Source: Qipengyuania gaetbuli
Lineage (GTDB): Bacteria > Pseudomonadota > Alphaproteobacteria > Sphingomonadales > Sphingomonadaceae
Length of the DNA: 64,000 bases
Reading direction: 5' to 3'
Assembly (NCBI RefSeq): GCF_009827315.1
Contig: NZ_WTYF01000004.1
Span: 1,922,001 to 1,986,000, forward strand
The notes under the pieces are model-generated. The model ran no database searches. It was not told the origin of the DNA and saw only the letters and a program-made list of their open reading frames with translations. Of this stretch, positions 28,951-37,277 are shown in pieces. How positions within the stretch are numbered: position 1 is the stretch's first letter; every line of letters begins with the position of its first letter. Position numbers and translations under genes: made by a program.

Positions 28951-30291
28951 ATGACCATGCGTAAGTTCTTCTCCGGTGCCGCCGTGCTCGGAGCTTCCCT
29001 GACTGCCTCCACGGCAGCTTTCGCGCAGGAGGCCGCAGAAGCTGCCGCTGCCGTTCCCAACCCCGGCAACAATGCCTGGATGATGACCGCAACGGTCCTC
29101 GTCATGCTGATGATCATCCCCGGCCTGACGCTCTTCTACGGCGGCCTGACCCGCTCGAAGAACATGCTCTCGACCATGACCCAGATCGGCGCCACCGCCG
29201 CTCTGGCGATGATCATCTGGGTGATGTGGGGCTATTCGCTCGCCTTCGGCGACACCACCTATGAAGGCACTCTGGGCCTGTTCGTCAGCGGGGGTAGCTA
29301 CTTCCTTGCCGGCACCGATGCGTCCAGCACGGCTGCGACCTTCACCGACGAGGTGATCAGCAAGTACGTCTTCATCAGCTTCCAGATGACCTTTGCGGCC
29401 ATCACCGCGGCGCTGATTCTGGGCGCGACAGCAGAGCGCATGAAGTTCAACGCCGTCATGTTGTTCGTGCCGATCTGGCTGACCATCGTCTATTTCCCGA
29501 TCGCCCACATGGTCTGGGCCGGCGGCGGCCTGCTGTTCGAAGACGGCGCGCTCGACTTCGCCGGCGGTACTGTGGTGCACATCAACGCCGGTGTCTCGGG
29601 CCTCGTCCTCGCCTACCTGCTGGGCAAGCGCCGCGGCTGGCCGCAGGAGCCCATGATGCCGCACAGCCTGACGCTGACCATGGTCGGCACGGGCCTGCTG
29701 TGGGTGGGCTGGTTCGGCTTCAACGCCGGTTCGGCTCTCGAAGCCGACGGTTCTGCTGGCCTCGCCATGATCAACACCTTCGTCGCCACGGCGGCAGGTG
29801 CCCTGACCTGGATGGTGATCGAGCGGATGGCCGGACACAAGGGTTCGGCCCTGGGCTTCTGTTCGGGCGTGATCGCCGGCCTCGTCGCCGTCACCCCGGC
29901 AGCCGGCAACTCGGGCCCCTTCGGCGCGATCCTGCTCGGCATCCTCGCCTCAGCGGTCTGTTACTTCTTCGTTGCCAAGGTGAAGGCCAAGTTCGGCTAT
30001 GACGACAGCCTCGATGCATTCGGCATCCACGGCATTGGCGGCATCGTCGGCGCCATCGGCACGGCCGTGGTCTACCAGCCGTTCCTCGGCGGCCCCGGCG
30101 ACGGCTCGACAGCGCTCGGTGCGCAGCTCGGCGTGCAGGTCTTCAGCGTCATCGTCACCATCGCCTGGGCAGGCATCGGCACGCTGATCGCCGGCCTGAT
30201 CGTCAAGGCTGCAATCGGCCTCCGGGTGACCGAGGAAGACGAAGTCAACGGGCTCGACATCTCCGAACACGGGGAGCGCGCCTACAACTGA
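28951..30291 (+). CDS. amtB: Ammonium transporter
   Basis: This 446-residue trimeric membrane protein imports ammonium. It begins with a signal peptide (MTMRKFFSGAAVLGASLTAS...) and has about eleven membrane segments with the Amt signatures (NNAWMMTATVLV, DFAGGTVVHINAGVSG and the twin pore histidine region DAFGIHGIGGIVG). Its conductance is normally blocked by the P-II T-loop encoded just upstream. ATG 28951 has AAGGAG upstream; an in-frame GTG at 28930 is an alternative. Two hairpins follow its stop. Confidence 0.96.
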   Translation: MTMRKFFSGAAVLGASLTASTAAFAQEAAEAAAAVPNPGNNAWMMTATVLVMLMIIPGLTLFYGGLTRSKNMLSTMTQIGATAALAMIIWVMWGYSLAFGDTTYEGTLGLFVSGGSYFLAGTDASSTAATFTDEVISKYVFISFQMTFAAITAALILGATAERMKFNAVMLFVPIWLTIVYFPIAHMVWAGGGLLFEDGALDFAGGTVVHINAGVSGLVLAYLLGKRRGWPQEPMMPHSLTLTMVGTGLLWVGWFGFNAGSALEADGSAGLAMINTFVATAAGALTWMVIERMAGHKGSALGFCSGVIAGLVAVTPAAGNSGPFGAILLGILASAVCYFFVAKVKAKFGYDDSLDAFGIHGIGGIVGAIGTAVVYQPFLGGPGDGSTALGAQLGVQVFSVIVTIAWAGIGTLIAGLIVKAAIGLRVTEEDEVNGLDISEHGERAYN

Positions 30292-30301
30292 CAACCGACT
30301 T

Positions 30302-30347
30302 GGCGGGGCCGCCCACTCTCTCCTCTCTCTCCCCGGGCGGCCCCGCC
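30302..30347. terminator. Perfect 13-bp hairpin after amtB
   Basis: GGCGGGGCCGCCC (30302-30314) is perfectly complementary to 30335-30347, with a 20-base pyrimidine loop between them. No T-run follows, so it may stabilise the 3' end or act as an mRNA end rather than terminate alone. A classic terminator comes 37 bp later. Confidence 0.6.
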
Positions 30348-30383
30348 CACCGATGTTCCTCCTGCGAACACAAGACTAGCCAC

Positions 30384-30416
30384 AGGCCGGAGCCCGCGGG
30401 TTCCGGCCTTTTTTTG
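30384..30416 (+). terminator. Rho-independent terminator of the glnK-amtB operon
   Basis: AGGCCGGA (30384-30391) pairs with TCCGGCCT (30402-30409), closing a loop that itself has the palindrome CCCGCGGG, and is followed by a seven-base T-run. It ends the operon before the TonB-dependent receptor. Confidence 0.85.
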
Positions 30417-30541
30417 TTGCGCAAGGGCCACACGGTTTTCCCGTTTGTTGCGGGCGTTTCGTTGCAATTGTAAAAAATTCGCAATAGACCTTGGCGCATC
30501 GCGGCAACACGAATTGCCGCCGACAACAGGAGGAGGGAAAT

Positions 30542-33301
30542 ATGCTACGGAAAACCCGTTCCCAATTTCGCACGCGCGCTGCGTTCCTGACCGGTGCCGC
30601 AGGCATCGCGATGGCGTTCCCGGCCGCTGCGCAGGACGCCCAGACGCAGATCCGCACGGACTCGGTTTCGGATGCGCCGGCCATCATCGTGACCGGTACC
30701 CGCCAGTCCGACCGCTCGGCCGCAGACACCGTCGCGCCGGTCGATATCGTTTCCGCAGCCGAGCTGTCGAACAACGCCGACAGCGACATCGGCAACGTGC
30801 TTCGCGTTTCGGTTCCTTCCTTCAACGTCGGCACCCAGCCGATCTCCGACGCGGCGACGCTGGTGCGTCCGGCCAACCTTCGCGGCCTTTCACCCGACAA
30901 CACCCTCGTCCTCGTCAACGGCAAGCGCCAGCATCGCGCCGCGGTCATCGCCTTCCTCGGTGGCGGCATCTCGGATGGTTCGCAGGGCCCCGACATCTCG
31001 GTCATCCCGTCGATCGCCATCAAGCAGCTCGAAGTGCTGCGCGACGGCGCATCCTCGCAATACGGTTCGGACGCCATCGCGGGCGTGCTGAATTTCATCC
31101 TCAAGGACAGCCCCGAAGGTGGCACCATCTCCGGCCAGTGGGGTGAAACCTACGAAGGCGACGGTGACACTTACACTATCGCTGCCAATGTCGGCGTTCC
31201 GCTCGGTTCGACCGGCTTCCTCAACCTGTCGGCCGAATATGGCGAACAGGACGCAACCGTGCGTTCGGTCCAGCGCGACGATGCCGCCGCACTGATCGCT
31301 GCCGGCAACACCGCCGTTGCCGACCCGGCCCAGATCTGGGGCCAGCCGAACGTCAACGACGACTTCAAGATCTTCGCCAACTTCGGCGTCGACCTGACCG
31401 ATGCGATCGAACTCTACGCTTTCGGTAACTACGCCGAGCGTAACGTCGATGGCGGGTTCTTCTTCCGCAACCCGACCAATCGCGGCGGCGTCTATGCCGG
31501 TCCGACGGTCGATCCGGCCACTGGCCAGCCGCTCGACGCGGCATCGGGCGGCGTGCCCTCGGTCCTCGTGGGCGACCTTTCGAACACCACTGCAGGCGAC
31601 TGCCCGGCGGGTATCCCGCTGACACAGGGCGGCCTGATCCCCGATCCGACGATCCTTGCCCAGGTCAGCGCAGATGCGAACTGCTTCAGCTTCGTCGAAC
31701 TGTTCCCGGGCGGCTTCACCCCGCGCTTCGGCGGCGACATCGAGGACTACTCGATCGCAGCCGGTATCCGCGGGCAGATCCTCGGCGGGCTCGATTTCGA
31801 CCTCAGCTATCGTCACGGGCGCAACAAGTCGTCCTTCACGATCCGCAACACGGTCAACGCCTCGCTTGGCCCGAACACGCCGACCGAATTCAACCCGGGC
31901 GGCTATTCGCAGACCGAGAACGTGATCAACCTCGACCTCGGTTATGAAATCCCGGTCGGCGGCGGCAGCGTCTATGTCGCGGCCGGTGCGGAATATCGCG
32001 ACGAGGAATTCGGCATCACCGCCGGCGACGCGGCTTCGTTCGAACTGGGCCCGCTTGCCCAGCCGACCGCTGCCTACCCAACGGGCCAGGGTTTCTCGAC
32101 CAGCTCCAACGGCTTCCCGGGCTTCGCCACCAATGCGGCGGGCACCAGCAAGGAAGACAACAAGGCGGCCTATATCGACATCGAAGCCGACCTTATCGAC
32201 GCGCTGACCCTGCAGGGTGCGGTTCGTTACGAGGACACCAAGAGCTTCGGCGATACGCTGACCTGGAAGCTGGGCGGCCTGTTCAAGGTCTCGGACGAAT
32301 GGCGCCTTCGCGGTACCTATTCGACCGGCTTCCACGTCCCGACCGCGGGCCAGGCGAACGTCATCAACGTGACCACCCAGTTCTCGAACGGCCAGCTGCA
32401 GGATGAAGGCACCTTCCCGCTCTTCAGCCCCGCGGGCCTGATCGCTTCGGACTACATCGCGGATACCGTCGCCAATGGCGGTCTCGGCCTCGACCGCCCG
32501 ACCCTCGGGCCCGAAAAGGCCGACAGCTTCACGCTGGGTATCGCGGGTGACATGGGCGATTTCTCGGTCACGCTCGACTACTTCAACATCAAGCTGAAGG
32601 ACCGCATCTCGCGTTCCTCGACGATCGATTTCCCGGCAGCGCTTTGCTACCTGGCCGATCGCGAGAACGTGGCCAACAATTGCACGGCAACCTTCACGCC
32701 GACCCCGGCCGAACTGCTCACGCAGCTCGACGCGGCAGGCGTGATCGACCGGAACGACTTCACCGGCTTTGAAGACCTGGTGGCCTTCACCTTCTTCAAC
32801 AACGACTTCGACACCCGCACGCAGGGTCTCGACTTCGTTGCCAACGCCCGGTTCTATCCGATCGAGGGCGGCACCACGCGTGCCACGCTGGCAATCAACT
32901 ACACCGAGACCGAAGTCACCGACGTTGGCCAGACCATCTCGGCGACCCGTGTCCGCCAGCTAGAAGAAGGCCTGCCCAAGTGGAAGGGCTTCCTCAACGT
33001 CACCCACGAACAGGGCCGTTTCCGCGGCTTCGTCCGGGCCAACTACTTCGGCAGCTACTACGAGGCCCACCTCGAAGACGAAACGCTGCCGATCGATGCC
33101 AATGCCGAGCTGACCTTCGATGCCGAACTGGCCTACGAAGCGTTCGATGGCCTCGAATTGGCAGTCGGCGCGCAGAACGTGTTCGACAATTACCCGATCG
33201 AGAACCCGTATTCGGGCATCGTCGGGGCCAAGTACGGGGAGCGTTCGCCGTTCGGCTTCAACGGCGGCAGCTACTACGTGCGCGCCCGCTTCCAGTGGTA
33301 A
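30542..33301 (+). CDS. TonB-dependent receptor
   Basis: This 919-residue outer-membrane protein has a signal peptide (about 1-31, ending AFPAAAQ), a plug domain near 45-170 with TGTRQSDRS, RGLSPDNTLVLVNGKR and SSQYGSDAIAGVLNF, and a 22-strand beta barrel ending in RARFQW with the terminal aromatic residue. It imports an unknown substrate such as an iron chelate, vitamin or plant-derived compound using TonB-ExbBD energy. The ATG follows AGGAGGG. It is monocistronic, with a terminator after the stop and no ABC or enzyme genes beside it. Confidence 0.95.
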   Translation: MLRKTRSQFRTRAAFLTGAAGIAMAFPAAAQDAQTQIRTDSVSDAPAIIVTGTRQSDRSAADTVAPVDIVSAAELSNNADSDIGNVLRVSVPSFNVGTQPISDAATLVRPANLRGLSPDNTLVLVNGKRQHRAAVIAFLGGGISDGSQGPDISVIPSIAIKQLEVLRDGASSQYGSDAIAGVLNFILKDSPEGGTISGQWGETYEGDGDTYTIAANVGVPLGSTGFLNLSAEYGEQDATVRSVQRDDAAALIAAGNTAVADPAQIWGQPNVNDDFKIFANFGVDLTDAIELYAFGNYAERNVDGGFFFRNPTNRGGVYAGPTVDPATGQPLDAASGGVPSVLVGDLSNTTAGDCPAGIPLTQGGLIPDPTILAQVSADANCFSFVELFPGGFTPRFGGDIEDYSIAAGIRGQILGGLDFDLSYRHGRNKSSFTIRNTVNASLGPNTPTEFNPGGYSQTENVINLDLGYEIPVGGGSVYVAAGAEYRDEEFGITAGDAASFELGPLAQPTAAYPTGQGFSTSSNGFPGFATNAAGTSKEDNKAAYIDIEADLIDALTLQGAVRYEDTKSFGDTLTWKLGGLFKVSDEWRLRGTYSTGFHVPTAGQANVINVTTQFSNGQLQDEGTFPLFSPAGLIASDYIADTVANGGLGLDRPTLGPEKADSFTLGIAGDMGDFSVTLDYFNIKLKDRISRSSTIDFPAALCYLADRENVANNCTATFTPTPAELLTQLDAAGVIDRNDFTGFEDLVAFTFFNNDFDTRTQGLDFVANARFYPIEGGTTRATLAINYTETEVTDVGQTISATRVRQLEEGLPKWKGFLNVTHEQGRFRGFVRANYFGSYYEAHLEDETLPIDANAELTFDAELAYEAFDGLELAVGAQNVFDNYPIENPYSGIVGAKYGERSPFGFNGGSYYVRARFQW

Positions 33302-33325
33302 GCGCATAACAGTCTGGGGAGAGGA

Positions 33326-33354
33326 GAGGGGCGGCCGCGAGGTCGCCCCTTTTC
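33326..33354 (+). terminator. Rho-independent terminator after the TonB-dependent receptor
   Basis: A 9-bp stem with one G-T wobble (33328-33336 pairing with 33341-33349) closed by a GCGA loop is followed by TTTT. The GCGA loop is of the stable GNRA type. The GNAT gene begins only 15 bp later and so needs readthrough or a promoter inside this region. Confidence 0.75.
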
Positions 33355-33368
33355 AATTGGAGTTTGCC

Positions 33369-33893
33369 ATGCTGACGATCCGGCTCGCTACGCTCGACGA
33401 TATCGATGCGATCAGCAACCTCATGGCGCGTTCGATCGAGGAATTGCAGCAAGGCTACCTGACGCCCGAACAGGTGCAGGCTTCCAAGGCGGGCATGGGC
33501 CTCGACCGCGTGCTGATCGAGGACGGCACCTATTTCTGCGTCGAGGAGGGCGATGCGCTGGCCGGGTGCGGCGGCTGGTCGCGCCGGGCCACGCTATACG
33601 GCGGCAACCATTCGGCAGGCCGCGATCCGCGCCTGCTCGACCCGGCGACCGAACGCGCCCGGATCAGGGCGATGTACACCCATCCCGACCACACCCGCAA
33701 AGGCGTGGGTCGAATGATCCTCGAAGCGGGCGAGGCGGCCGCGCGCGCGGAAGGCTTCCGCGAGATCGAGATGGCCGCGACCATGGCGGGCAAGCCGTTT
33801 TACGAACGCTGCGGTTATGTCGTGGAGAGCGAGTGGTACGACACCAATGGCGCCGTACCCGTCCCGCTCGCCACGATGGCGAAGGCGCTCTAG
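33369..33893 (+). CDS. GNAT family N-acetyltransferase
   Basis: This 174-residue acetyltransferase has the acetyl-CoA loop motif near 113-122 (HPDHTRKGVGRMI), with the R/Q-x-x-G-x-G pattern as RKGVGR. The N-terminal half starts IRLATLDDIDAISNLMARS, typical of the family. The acceptor (an amine on a protein, drug or metabolite) is unknown. Its stop overlaps by 4 bp the stop of the convergent YkvA-like gene. Confidence 0.88.
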   Translation: MLTIRLATLDDIDAISNLMARSIEELQQGYLTPEQVQASKAGMGLDRVLIEDGTYFCVEEGDALAGCGGWSRRATLYGGNHSAGRDPRLLDPATERARIRAMYTHPDHTRKGVGRMILEAGEAAARAEGFREIEMAATMAGKPFYERCGYVVESEWYDTNGAVPVPLATMAKAL

Positions 33894-34261
33894 ACCTCGC
33901 GGATCAGGTACAGGCCAGCGGCTGCTGCCAGCGCGAACCATATCGTTAGGACGAGCAGCAGCCCGACCATGGAATTGGGCCGTTCCGCCAGCTTTCCCGC
34001 ACGTTCGCGCAACTCTTCCATCAGCGGGGCGGGAATGAGCTTCAGCACGAGCCAGATGCCGATCGGGACGACCAGCAGGTCGTCGAGCAGGCCCAGCACC
34101 GGGATGAAGTCGGGGATCAGGTCGATCGGGCTCAGCGCGTAGGCGGCTACTCCTCCGGCGAGCAGCTTGGCGGCCAGCGGCGTGCGATGGTCGCGCGCCG
34201 CCAGCCACAGTGCGAGCGTGTCCCGCTTGAGCGCCTTCGCCCAGTCGCGCAGGCTAGGCAG
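33890..34261 (-). CDS. YkvA/DUF1232 family membrane protein with a likely CTG start
   Basis: The reading frame encodes a 123-residue protein with the DUF1232 signature YALSPIDLIPDFIPVLGLLDD near 42-62, followed by two hydrophobic stretches. There is no ATG, GTG or TTG between the preceding TGA stop in this frame and the signature; the first GTG lies inside the signature (34099). The most likely start is CTG at 34261, with GAAGG about 8 bp upstream and overlapping the stop of the GMC gene by 8 bp. A shorter product from 34099 would lose half the family domain. Function of YkvA proteins is unknown. Confidence 0.7.
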   Translation of the reverse strand: MPSLRDWAKALKRDTLALWLAARDHRTPLAAKLLAGGVAAYALSPIDLIPDFIPVLGLLDDLLVVPIGIWLVLKLIPAPLMEELRERAGKLAERPNSMVGLLLVLTIWFALAAAAGLYLIREV

Positions 34262-35840
34262 CCAGCGCCGCCTTCACGAAATCGGCGCAGCGTTCGCCGA
34301 TCATGATGCTCGGCGCATTGGTGTTGCCCGAGACGAGGCGCGGCATGATCGAGGCATCTGCGATCCACAGCCCGTCGATACCGCGCGCCTTGAGGGCCGG
34401 ATCGACCACCGCTTCCTCGTCTGCGCCCATGCGGCAGGTGCCGACGGGATGGTAGACCGTGTCGGCGCGGTTGCGGATCAGCTCGTCCAACTGTGCATCG
34501 TCGTCGATATCGATCGGGTAGCGGTCGCGCGGCTCGAACGCCTGTAGCGAAGGTGATCCCGCGATGCGGTGCGACAGGCGCACGCCTTCGCGCAAGGTGG
34601 CCAGGTCGCGTTCTTCGCCCAGGAAATTGGGATCGATCACCGGCGCGTCGGCGGCATTGCGGCTGCCCAGCCTGACAGTCCCGCGGCTCTCGGGCCTGAG
34701 GATACAGGCATGGAGCGAGAAGCCGTGACCCTTCACCTTGGTGCGGCCGTGGTCTTCCAGCATGGCCGGCACGAAATGCCACTGGATGTCGGGCGCCGGT
34801 GCGTCGGGCATGACGGTCCAGAAGCCGCCTGCCTCGGCATAGGGCGAGGTCCACGGACCGGTCTTGTGACGGCGGTGTTCGATCAGCCCCTTGGCCATGC
34901 GGATCGTGCCCTTGAGGCTGTCGCCCAGCAGGTCCTGGTTGGGGCTTTCCCAGCTCGACACGTAATCGAGATGGTCCTGCAGGTCCGAGCCCACCGCAGC
35001 CTTGTCGAGCACAACGTCGATCCCGTGCTCTTTCAGATGCGCGGCCGGGCCGATGCCCGACAGCATCAGGATCTGCGGCGAATTGAATGCGCCGGCGCTC
35101 AGCACCACGCCGCCGCGGGCCTTCACGGTGCGGCTGCGTTTGCCGACCGAATAGGTCACGCCGGTGACGCGCCCGTTCTCGAGCTCCAGCTTCTGGACGG
35201 TCACGCCGATGCGCACGTCGAGGTTCCTGCTGTTGCGCAGCGGCTCGACATAGGCGCGCGCTGCGGACCAGCGCTCCCCGTCCTTCTGCGTGACCTGGTA
35301 AAGGCCGAAGCCTTCCTGCTTCTCGCCGTTGAAGTCGGCATTGCGCGGAAGCTGCAGTTCGCTCGCTGCCTCGATGAAAGCGAGGCTGCCGGGATTGGGG
35401 GTCTTCTGGTCCGACACGAACAGCGGCCCGTCGGCACCATGATAGACATTCTCGCCGCGTTCGTTCTGCTCGGCGCGTTTGAAATAGGGCAGCACGTCGT
35501 CATAGGCCCAGCCGGTGCAGCCGAGGCTCGCCCAATTGTCGTAATCCCAGCGGTGGCCGCGGATGTAGACCATGGCATTGATGGCAGAGGATCCGCCAAG
35601 CCCCTTGCCGCGCGGCTGGTAGCCGATGCGGCCGTTGAGGCCCTTCTGGGGGACGGTCTCGAAGCGGTAATTGATCTTGTCGGTGCTGAAGGCGAGCATG
35701 CCCGGGATAGTCACCCTGAAGCCGTCGTTCCGCCCGCCAGCCTCGAGCAGGCACACGCTCTTGCCTGCTTCTGCAAGGCGGCCTGCAACCGCGCTCCCGC
35801 CGCTGCCGCCACCGACAACCACTAAGTCGAATTCGTCCAT
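34254..35840 (-). CDS. GMC family oxidoreductase (choline/alcohol dehydrogenase-like)
   Basis: This 528-residue FAD enzyme has the dinucleotide motif GGGSGG at 10-15, the GMC signature near 80-90 (GKGLGGSSAINAMVYIRG), the second signature near 252 (GAFNSPQILMLSGIGP) and the C-terminal catalytic region with YHPVGTCRMG near 466 and SGNTNAPSIMIGERC. It oxidises an alcohol, such as choline or a long-chain alcohol. It lies 24 bp downstream of a sterol/fatty-acid hydroxylase and upstream of YkvA, so a hydroxylated product may be oxidised here. The pairing is inference. Confidence 0.9.
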   Translation of the reverse strand: MDEFDLVVVGGGSGGSAVAGRLAEAGKSVCLLEAGGRNDGFRVTIPGMLAFSTDKINYRFETVPQKGLNGRIGYQPRGKGLGGSSAINAMVYIRGHRWDYDNWASLGCTGWAYDDVLPYFKRAEQNERGENVYHGADGPLFVSDQKTPNPGSLAFIEAASELQLPRNADFNGEKQEGFGLYQVTQKDGERWSAARAYVEPLRNSRNLDVRIGVTVQKLELENGRVTGVTYSVGKRSRTVKARGGVVLSAGAFNSPQILMLSGIGPAAHLKEHGIDVVLDKAAVGSDLQDHLDYVSSWESPNQDLLGDSLKGTIRMAKGLIEHRRHKTGPWTSPYAEAGGFWTVMPDAPAPDIQWHFVPAMLEDHGRTKVKGHGFSLHACILRPESRGTVRLGSRNAADAPVIDPNFLGEERDLATLREGVRLSHRIAGSPSLQAFEPRDRYPIDIDDDAQLDELIRNRADTVYHPVGTCRMGADEEAVVDPALKARGIDGLWIADASIMPRLVSGNTNAPSIMIGERCADFVKAALAA

Positions 35841-35864
35841 GGGTACTCCTCTCGATTCGAGAGG

Positions 35865-36803
35865 TTAGGCAGGCTCGGCCTCGCCCGCAATCGGGTTTTC
35901 GGTTGAAACCGATTTTGTCTGCTCGCCCTGCCGCTCCTGCCAGCGCTGACGGATCATGTCGGAGGTTTCGCGGCTCCCGTCATGGGTCCAGCCGGGTTCG
36001 CGAAGCAGGTAGCCGAGCTTGCTGCCCCAGGGCGCGCGCCACATGTCCTGCACGATGCCGATCCATTCGTGGAACACGGCCCACAGCAGGTTGAAGCTGC
36101 CGAGCTGCTTGACGATGCCGTAGCGGATTTTCTCATTGTCCACTTCCGCTTCGAACGTGCCGAACATCCTGTCCCAGACGATGAAGACGCCGGCATAATT
36201 GCGGTCGAGATAGCGCGGGTTGGTGGCGTGGTGGACACGGTGGTGGCTGGGCGTGTTCATCACCGCCTCGAACCAGCGCGGCATCCGCCCGATCGCCTCG
36301 GTGTGGATCCAGAACTGGTAGATCAGGTTGAAGCCGGCGCAGATGGCGATCATCCCGGGATGGAAGCCGATAAGCACTAGCGGCAGCTTGAACGCAAAGC
36401 CCAGCGTCAGGAAGCCGGTCCACGTCTGTCGCAGTGCGGTGCTGAGGTTGTAGTGCTGGCTCGAATGGTGGTTCACATGGCTCGCCCAGAACCAGCGCAC
36501 CCGGTGGCCGAACCGGTGCACCCAGTAATAGGCGAGGTCGTCGAGCACGAAGCACAGGGCAAAGGCCCACCAGCTCCAGGGCACGTCGAACAGGCGGAAC
36601 TGCCACGCCCACAGGAACAGCGCGAGGAAGGCGCCGCCGAACAGCAGGCCGGAAACCGTGCTGCCGAGGCCGAAAGCGAGGCTGGTCAGCGTGTCTTTCG
36701 GTTCATAGGCGCGCGGGTTGCGGCGGCGGGCCCAGATCATCTCGATCAGGACGAGGGCCACGAAACCGGGTACGGCAAGTTCGGTGGGAGAGAAATCGGG
36801 CAT
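35865..36803 (-). CDS. Sterol desaturase / fatty acid hydroxylase superfamily protein
   Basis: This 312-residue membrane di-iron protein has the histidine clusters of the family: HRFGHRVRWFWASHVNHH near 116-133, and HRVHHATN near 194-202, with additional His between. Several hydrophobic segments flank them. The C-terminal tail is charged. Members hydroxylate fatty acids, sphingoid bases, sterols or carotenoids; substrate here is unknown. It precedes a GMC oxidoreductase by 24 bp and follows a small membrane protein by 6 bp, making a three- or four-gene operon. Confidence 0.9.
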   Translation of the reverse strand: MPDFSPTELAVPGFVALVLIEMIWARRRNPRAYEPKDTLTSLAFGLGSTVSGLLFGGAFLALFLWAWQFRLFDVPWSWWAFALCFVLDDLAYYWVHRFGHRVRWFWASHVNHHSSQHYNLSTALRQTWTGFLTLGFAFKLPLVLIGFHPGMIAICAGFNLIYQFWIHTEAIGRMPRWFEAVMNTPSHHRVHHATNPRYLDRNYAGVFIVWDRMFGTFEAEVDNEKIRYGIVKQLGSFNLLWAVFHEWIGIVQDMWRAPWGSKLGYLLREPGWTHDGSRETSDMIRQRWQERQGEQTKSVSTENPIAGEAEPA

Positions 36804-36809
36804 GGCGGA

Positions 36810-37214
36810 TCAGCCTTCTATCGCCTTGATCGCCTGCATCCAAGCATCCGCATCATCGACGCGCAGCCGCGCAGCGCCATAGCGCTTTTCTGCCGTGTCG
36901 ATCACCAGCGCATCGCCTTCGAGGCGGGCCCTGGCGGCGGCTGTGAGGACGCGGCCCGCAAAATGCGTGCCGTGCGGTCGCAGCAGGAGGACGCGGCCCT
37001 GTGCATCGCGCAGTAGCGCGCCGCGACCATCGGCATCGAGCGCGAGAGCGACGGTACCGAAGCCGCTGACCGCTTCCTCCGCCGCTTCCAAGGCCTCTTC
37101 GCGCGACTTGAGCGTCCGCTCGGGGCCGAGCTTCATCGCCCGTGCAATCGCGGCCAGCGCGAGGATGGCGACGAGCGAGCCGAGAAACTGGAGCAGGGCA
37201 GGAGGCAAATCCAT
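36810..37214 (-). CDS. Hypothetical protein with one membrane segment
   Basis: This 134-residue protein has one hydrophobic N-terminal segment (about 5-25, PPALLQFLGSLVAILALAAI) and a cytoplasmic or periplasmic domain with a beta-rich core that has two Ala-Ala-Arg-rich regions. I chose the ATG at 37214; the open frame further upstream is the shadow of the M20 peptidase gene. No family is recognised. It is 6 bp upstream of the hydroxylase gene and is likely the first gene of that operon. Confidence 0.65.
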   Translation of the reverse strand: MDLPPALLQFLGSLVAILALAAIARAMKLGPERTLKSREEALEAAEEAVSGFGTVALALDADGRGALLRDAQGRVLLLRPHGTHFAGRVLTAAARARLEGDALVIDTAEKRYGAARLRVDDADAWMQAIKAIEG

Positions 37215-37277
37215 GGGAAGCACGGATTGGCATGACGCCAAGTTTGCGGCAAGCAGCAAGCCGAGGAAAGGATGCCC

